DNA from: Paralichthys olivaceus
Taxonomy: Eukaryota; Chordata; Actinopteri; Pleuronectiformes; Paralichthyidae
DNA length: 64,000 nt
NCBI RefSeq assembly: GCF_024713975.1
Contig: NC_091104.1
Coordinates: forward strand, 13,163,580 to 13,227,579
Reading direction: 5' to 3'
The notes beneath the pieces were generated by a model. That model had not been told where the DNA came from, made no database searches, and was given only the letters and a program-made list of their open reading frames with translations. Below, piece after piece: positions 59,901-64,000 of the stretch. How positions within the stretch are numbered: position 1 is the stretch's first letter; each line of letters opens with the position of its first letter. Both the position numbers and the translations under genes were made by a program.

Positions 59901-61497
59901 GCATTTTCATTCACCTCGTCTCCTTTTACATTGTAGGCACACCCTTGCTCCCTATGCCTTTGAGAATACTTTGAGGGTGAACCCAGTGTTTGAGAATGAT
60001 GATGGTGTCTTAACTCAAGTGTCCACATTGCCATATCCTTCAAGTTCTTCTGCTTCTTCCCAATCCCAACAGTCTGAGCGAGAACATTTTGTCTCTCTTG
60101 AGAATATACATCTGAGTATTGAGGTATTGCGGCGCCGCGCAGTACAGACGACTAAACTGACTAACAATTAACAATTAACCTCAAACCTGCGATCAGTCTA
60201 AACTAACACATTGATAATACATTAATGAACATTAATGCTTTAAACTTTGTTTTGTAGTTACAACATTTAAATTTACCATCGAAGGGAACACAATGTATCT
60301 CTTAGTATTACAAAAATAGAATTTGAAACTATGAACTGCTGTTTTAATGCCAATGAAATTTAGATCAATATCCTCAGTAGCTGCTCAGAGACTTTGTTTA
60401 AACAAATCACACACATTAGGCAGTTTAAAAACAAATGATTCACAACTTGGACAACTTCTTTGTTTTCCCAATCAAACATAACTCTGGAGTTGCCAGTCTG
60501 CTTTGTTTCCAGCTGATCCTGCCATAGTCTAGTGCTTTATTTCCTTATTGCATCTGTTTGTCTAAGTGCCTCTGGAACCATAATATATTAATGAAGCACA
60601 CTGTTAATGCCAAGACTGTCTACTCCGTGTCTCCACAGATCCCCAGACAACTCTACACAACAAGATCAGAAAAGTTAGTCTCAGAGATTGTGGACTTACA
60701 TCACTGCATACCACACAATGAGGTGAGTTCCAGAGACTGAAGTGTAAAGTTGAAGGAATCAGTTGATAAAATGTGCCATGAAAAGATACAGTGACATCAG
60801 GTGATTTCACAGTAGATAAATAGTATTTTATCTTGTGGTTTAAGATGGTGTTGGTAACAACTTTTACTTTAAATATCTTACAGCCCTATGATGCGTACAA
60901 AGGTAAAACTTGTCTGCATCCTGACCTCGTTGATTTTCTTTTTTACTCACAAACCAAATCATTGTTTTGTGTATTTGAAGCTATGGTTGGTCATTTGTTT
61001 CTGAAACACTTTGAATCTAATTTGTGGACATTGTCTTTATGTCCAAATAGGGCCATTGGTATCTAGCAGCTTTCAGTCAGTGCACGTTCATGCGTTTTGG
61101 GGCGTAGGTTTGACGAGAGGGTCAATGGGAGGGAGTTTGATATATCGGTTACATTTTTGCTCTTGTTAGCTTTTCCAGGGTTACCAACCCTAGCTTTAAA
61201 GCATTTATAAACTTGAAAACAAGATAAATCATAGAACAGTTATGATATTCTAACCTTCCAATGATCTATTTGTGTGTTTATGACTTGACTCTTCCTTAAT
61301 TTAATCAAATTTGTGATTGATTTATACAATGCAGCTGATGCCTAGATGTATTTATTTGTCTATTCTGTAATTTATTAGATGAAAAATGACACTCTCCTTC
61401 TTCTCTCCTCCAGACGTGGCATCTGCCAAATGAATACCAAACATGTTGTCTCTTTAGGCCATCGAATAACGAATGTTTCGAAGAATCTGTTCTTTGA
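41886..61497 (+). CDS. impg1: Interphotoreceptor matrix proteoglycan 1, transmembrane form, 17 predicted coding exons
   Basis: Exons: 41886-41952, 45958-46173, 47536-47702, 47820-47844 (uncertain), 48165-48197, 48322-48368, 48492-48632, 50109-50167, 50366-50565, 50659-51084, 52108-52757, 58098-58317, 58816-59026, 59655-59840, 59937-60123, 60639-60722, 61414-61497. All phases agree; 1000 residues. Order: signal peptide (1-19), furin-type site RTKR (61-64), N-terminal Cys domain ([24 protein letters not shown]), SEA1, acidic Ser/Thr/Pro mucin-like region with SGSG (604-607), SEA2 (about 640-750), EGF-like 1 (757-793), EGF-like 2 (797-835), TM helix (847-869), basic then Ser-rich tail. The N terminus matches IMPG1 better than IMPG2, and linkage to htr1b agrees, but the C-terminal layout is that of IMPG2; mammalian IMPG1 lacks the TM. 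The family organises matrix around photoreceptors. Confidence 0.9.
41953..45957 (+). repeat. impg1 intron 1 (4.0 kb)
   Basis: No gene. Contains a minus-strand SINE-like copy at about 43490-43650 (GGAGCCGATCCCAGCTG, CGCCAGCCAATCACAGG), a 22-base C run at 43826-43847, and a fish repeat at about 44955-45490 (GCTTTCAGACCTGCTCTGAA, CCGGAGGGGATGTATGCG, GTTGCTCTGGA). The 135-aa ORF at 45267-45674 runs partly through that repeat and is rejected as a gene. Confidence 0.55.
45958..47702 (+). other. impg1: impg1 exons 2-3: propeptide and N-terminal Cys domain
   Basis: Exon 45958-46173 encodes a basic leader ending [24 protein letters not shown] is a furin consensus and the same site (HRTKRSAFF) exists in human IMPG1. 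Exon 47536-47702 encodes [18 protein letters not shown] and [14 protein letters not shown]. Intron 2 (46174-47535) holds a dispersed repeat at 46255-46440 and a repeat-poor block at about 46930-47400. Confidence 0.92.
46255..46440 (+). repeat. Fish dispersed repeat in impg1 intron 2
   Basis: TTTTTCATCAAGATCCATGA, AATGGGTTCTTCCCTGAC, ATAATTTTGTGGAGATCCAT and ending AACCTCCTTGACGAAGGTAA. Same family as 28060-28525. Confidence 0.6.
47820..48368 (+). other. impg1: impg1 small exons 4-6 (linker before SEA1)
   Basis: Exons 48165-48197 and 48322-48368 fit by phase and read [11 protein letters not shown] and [15 protein letters not shown]. To join them in frame to exon 3, the exon between must start in phase 0 and end in phase 1. 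Only 47820-47844 (WQRRLNLK, acceptor GAGAG, donor GGTGGGT) does this; the acceptor five bases upstream would shift the frame. The 25-nt exon is therefore inferred from frame, with a non-ideal acceptor. Confidence 0.45.
48492..50565 (+). other. impg1: impg1 exons 7-9: SEA domain 1
   Basis: Exons 48492-48632 ([20 protein letters not shown]), 50109-50167 ([16 protein letters not shown]) and 50366-50565 ([15 protein letters not shown]) form a SEA module beginning about residue 190. It lacks a GSVVV-like motif, so it is not predicted to self-cleave. The 1.48-kb intron 48633-50108 and the others contain nothing recognised. Confidence 0.88.
50659..52757 (+). other. impg1: impg1 exons 10-11: mucin-like region and start of SEA2
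   Basis: Two large exons (426 and 650 nt) encode an acidic Thr/Ser/Pro/Glu-rich stretch with little fixed order, expected to carry O-glycans. EESGSG at residues 602-607 is a glycosaminoglycan attachment motif. The end, [20 protein letters not shown], opens the second SEA domain and is near-identical in IMPG1 and IMPG2. Intron 10 (51085-52107) is AT-rich with short ORFs I do not recognise. Confidence 0.88.
52758..58097 (+). other. impg1 intron 11 (5.3 kb), no gene seen
   Basis: Largest impg1 intron, interrupting SEA2. It holds a repeat of the TTAGCTTAGCAT family at about 54095-54200, an AT dinucleotide patch at about 55612-55648 and a C run at 56492-56505. ORFs are all under 120 aa on mixed strands, with no recognised family. 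Confidence 0.6.
58098..58317 (+). other. impg1: impg1 exon 12: SEA2 core with GSVVV cleavage motif
   Basis: Encodes [24 protein letters not shown]. The GSVVV pentapeptide (G700-S701, codons 58164-58169) equals the MUC1 SEA autoproteolysis site. IMPG2 carries GSIVV in the same place and human IMPG1 GSVIV. Confidence 0.93.
58816..59840 (+). other. impg1: impg1 exons 13-14: two EGF-like domains and transmembrane helix
   Basis: Exon 58816-59026 encodes Cys-rich [14 protein letters not shown] through [17 protein letters not shown]; exon 59655-59840 completes EGF-like 2 ([17 protein letters not shown]) and adds a hydrophobic stretch, [20 protein letters not shown], then the basic stop-transfer KKCIKPKK. 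The order matches IMPG2, and human IMPG1 has diverged here and ends without a membrane helix. Confidence 0.93.
59937..60722 (+). other. impg1: impg1 exons 15-16: cytoplasmic tail
   Basis: Exon 59937-60123 encodes [17 protein letters not shown] and a Ser-rich run; [11 protein letters not shown] resembles the ENAVKYNPVYE of the IMPG2 tail. Exon 60639-60722 encodes [20 protein letters not shown]. If the GTATTG donor at 60124 is not used, translation runs to a TAA at 60169-60171, giving a shorter tail ending TKLTNN. Confidence 0.75.
60884..60902 (+). other. impg1: Candidate 19-nt impg1 microexon
   Basis: Flanked by acceptor ATCTTACAG and donor AAAG/GTAAAA. It reads PYDAYK in phase 0 and, at 19 nt, shifts the frame of the last exon, ending it as DVASAK with TGA at 61431-61433 in place of the 28-residue terminus ending ESVL. 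Confidence 0.45.
61414..61497 (+). other. impg1: impg1 terminal coding exon
   Basis: Acceptor CTCCTCCAG after a pyrimidine tract. Encodes [12 protein letters not shown]...ECFEESVL with TGA at 61495-61497. The last four residues ESVL fit the class I PDZ-ligand rule (S/T-X-hydrophobic). Confidence 0.7.
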
Positions 61498-62040
61498 TGA
61501 CACGAGAAACAAGAGACTTGCGTTGCTGTTCAACTTTCAATGGGATTCATGCACTGATGCAGGTACAGTAGAGCAGGGATTGAGATTATTTCTTCATAGT
61601 GATGAAAGTGTCTTTTTTTTAGACAGAGCTATGGATGTTAAGGCGGACTTAGGTTGTCTTCAAGTGGAACCTAATATTTATTTTATATATTGTCTGGTAG
61701 GAACATTTCCTGTATACCCTTGGCAAAGGTTGTTCTTTCCTCACAATGAGGTATTTATTATTATTTACAAACTGATACACATGGTGGTATCTTAACATTA
61801 GACTGTACAATGTTGTTTAATGCTACTCTCAAACTTTGTAATGTCCCAAAAAGAGAATGAATGTATAAGCTGCTGACTTTGTTCATGATGTATTGTGTAT
61901 AGAAACACTGGCTACTGTGTTGTATCTCAGTTTGTCCTGTTCAAAACAACTTCTCCCACTAATCATGTCTTTTGAGTCTTTTTTTTTTTTAACGCATTTT
62001 ACATTTAATAACGAAGAATAAAATGTTTTTTGCATGAATA
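61498..62040 (+). promoter_or_regulatory. impg1: impg1 3' UTR and poly(A) signal
   Basis: AATAAA at 62017-62022, about 520 nt after the stop, followed by a T-rich TGTTTTTTGC. The UTR also has a T homopolymer at about 61978-61990. Assigned by position only. Confidence 0.45.
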
Positions 62041-62149
62041 ACTTTGATATTTCATTTGTCTTTGATTGTTCGACGCTTGTAGATGTAAGAATGAAAACGA
62101 GCATTACCGGTTGTATGCCTCCGCCAGCAAGTGCAGTTTAAGTCAACAT

Positions 62150-62660
62150 GTTGTTGATTTCTTCCATGACCTTTGACTTTTGACCACTGAAATCCATCAT
62201 TTAATCTTTGAGTCCAGACAACTGGTTAGAAATTGAAGAGAAATCCCCTTAAAGACAGACTTGAGATATATTCATGAAGCTAAAACCTGATTTTGATTAT
62301 TTGAAGCCAGTGTGACCTTGACCTTTGACCACACAAATCTAATTTAGCCAAATTTGAAAGAATTCTCTTGAGGCAATCACAAGACCAAAATTGTTTTGTC
62401 GGGCCACAGTGACCTTGAGCTCCAAACTCTCATCAGGTCATCCTTGAGGCCAAGTGAATGTTTTGTGCCAGATGCAATCAAATTCCCTATGAGTGCTCCT
62501 GATGGACCAGTCACAAGAACATGGGGTCACAGACACCTTGACCTTTGACCTCAGACCACCAAAATCTGATCAGTTAATCTTTAAGTCCCAGTGAATGTTT
62601 GATTCAAATGTGAAGAACTCAATCAAGGCGTTCTTGAAGCAGCATAAATATTGTAAAAAA
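62150..62660 (+). repeat. Common teleost dispersed repeat, about three partial units
   Basis: The phrases GACCTTTGAC(C/T), CTTTGAGTCCA or CTTTAAGTCCCAGTGAATG, and GAAGAACTCAATCAAGGCGT recur in order, with GTGACCTTGACCTTTGACC at about 62310. Same family as 39115-39440 and, inverted, 12960-13290. Confidence 0.65.
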
Positions 62661-63514
62661 GTGTTGACAGTCAAATCAAGGACATTCAAATGGAGAGTTT
62701 TTGTGTTGTTATTGAACATTCAGTGTAACAGCTGCACTGAAGAGACCTTTACGTCTGTTTATATCCAGCTGATCACTTGACTGCAGTGAGCCTCAGCTCA
62801 GTGACGACATCCACTGTGCATTAGGCTTTGCTGTTTAATTAATCTACACACTAATCTTGTAAGCAGCTATTAGCATTTTGATGTCAGACCCAGTTACAGA
62901 ACACAGGCCACTAACAGCTGTGTTTCGAACTTTGGAAATATCTCCAGTAACAAGACAGAAAACTGGAAAACGTGGGGAGCATACGTTTATTTCCTAGAGT
63001 TTTCCAGTGCAAAGGCCAAAGTACAAAGAGGGAACATATGACAGTGAGTCATCAGTTACAGCAGAGTCGACTGTATCTCGACAGTTCATGTGGGTGAGTC
63101 TAAAGAACAGTAGCTTTGAGATGTTTGGATTGTTCATGACACAACCAACAGAGGAGTCAAGTAATCAGCTTCATAAAATATCACATGAACAAACACACAC
63201 ACAAAAATTACATTATTGTCTGTAAAACAACCCCAAACCCACATAACTGCAAACAAAGGTCTACACTTCTCCTCGTACATATCAAATAAACAACAATACA
63301 AAAAACGTGATCAAGGATTCAACAGAGAAATGAAAATAATAGACGGCTAACAGAGAAAAGCACGATACTTCAAATGAAGAAGACTTTCCTCAAAGGTTTC
63401 TCCGGGGTAAAGATACATTCTGCAACTACAGAGAGAAATAGATTTTAAAGATTTTAAAATGAGCCACAAAGTTATTTCTTCTATCTGATGTCATTAAATT
63501 TGTAGTGGATAGAA
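62661..63514. other. Unannotated 3' flank
   Basis: No gene or repeat family recognised. A short ORF (72 aa at 63007-63225) has no support. Confidence 0.5.
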
Positions 63515-63853
63515 CAGTGGTTCTCAAATGGGGGTCTGCACGCTGCCAGGGGGTCCGTGAGAAGTTTCCAGAGTCATACTAGTCATGATATATTGGTATC
63601 CTGTGTTGCTTGGTGAAAATATTTATTCTAAGAATGTGAATATTTTTCTCCAGTTTATTTGCCTTTCTTGCTGGACAGGGGTTCTGAAAGTGAGGACTGA
63701 AATTTGATTATAATTTCATCCATAAGTAACACACTGAGGAACTGTATGAAAATTTTGGTCTTGAATTTCAATAACGTCCTGTAATAAAACATCTAAACCC
63801 AAAAATCTTGTCATTTACGGGGTCCCTGAAGTGCAAAAGATTGAGAACCACTG
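63515..63853 (+). mobile_element. hAT-type MITE, 339 bp, perfect 13-bp inverted ends
   Basis: Starts CAGTGGTTCTCAA and ends with its exact reverse complement TTGAGAACCACTG. These ends are typical of hAT/Charlie-like non-autonomous elements. No transposase ORF is inside. An 8-bp target duplication is not clear (GGATAGAA against TTGTAGGG), suggesting age or a mutated flank. Confidence 0.85.
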
Positions 63854-64000
63854 TTGTAGGGGCCCATGGCTGAGAACCTCTGAGATAAAGAATAAAATAT
63901 ATTAGAACATTTTAGATTTTTACTCATGAAACACAGGATAACATTATATTATGTATAAATATAGCATTCTGTTTGTTAGTTGTATGAGCGTCTATGAGTG

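Noticed and set aside
41886..61497. Calling the gene impg2 because of its TM and second EGF-like domain
   Set aside because: The N-terminal Cys domain ([17 protein letters not shown]) and the snx14/htr1b neighbours fit impg1 better; a tree would settle it.
1..64000. CRISPR arrays, operons, tRNA and rRNA genes
   Set aside because: None seen; the window is vertebrate nuclear DNA and its tandem arrays are simple repeats without spacers.

Overview
The window is vertebrate nuclear DNA, almost certainly from a ray-finned fish (teleost). It holds intron-rich genes with GT-AG splice sites, long TG/AC microsatellites and many decayed copies of repeat families familiar from percomorph fish. Protein matches are recognised from family knowledge, not from a database search, and no species is named.

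Three plus-strand genes are supported. (1) 1-13941: the 3' part of snx14 (sorting nexin 14), 28 coding exons giving 864 residues; only the N-terminal transmembrane part (about 75 residues) lies upstream. (2) 22672-23808: intronless htr1b, a complete 378-residue serotonin 5-HT1B receptor. (3) 41886-61497: impg1 (interphotoreceptor matrix proteoglycan 1), 17 predicted coding exons giving about 1000 residues. All three have human orthologues on 6q14, so the block keeps an old vertebrate linkage.

Layout: 1-14 kb snx14 with its poly(A) signal; 14-22 kb intergenic, including a GC-richer repeat-poor stretch at about 16.9-18 kb; 22.2-24.2 kb htr1b with TATA-like box, short uORFs and poly(A) signal; 24-41 kb a gene-free interval of microsatellites, MITE/SINE-like debris, a 21-bp-period tandem array and several repeat-poor blocks that may be conserved regulatory DNA; 41.4-62 kb impg1; 62-64 kb repeats ending in a hAT-type MITE with perfect 13-bp inverted ends.

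The genes do not form one pathway: Snx14 is an ER protein of ER-lipid droplet contacts and lipid homeostasis, Htr1b a Gi-coupled receptor, and Impg1 a matrix protein around photoreceptors. The most interesting points are in impg1. Unlike mammalian IMPG1, the predicted fish protein has a second EGF-like domain, a transmembrane helix and a cytoplasmic tail. It also has a SEA domain carrying the exact GSVVV self-cleavage motif, and a C terminus ending in a class I PDZ ligand that a candidate 19-nt microexon would remove. In snx14, a 27-nt frame-preserving microexon with an upstream TGC and a NAGNAG acceptor before the last exon predict small regulated isoform differences.
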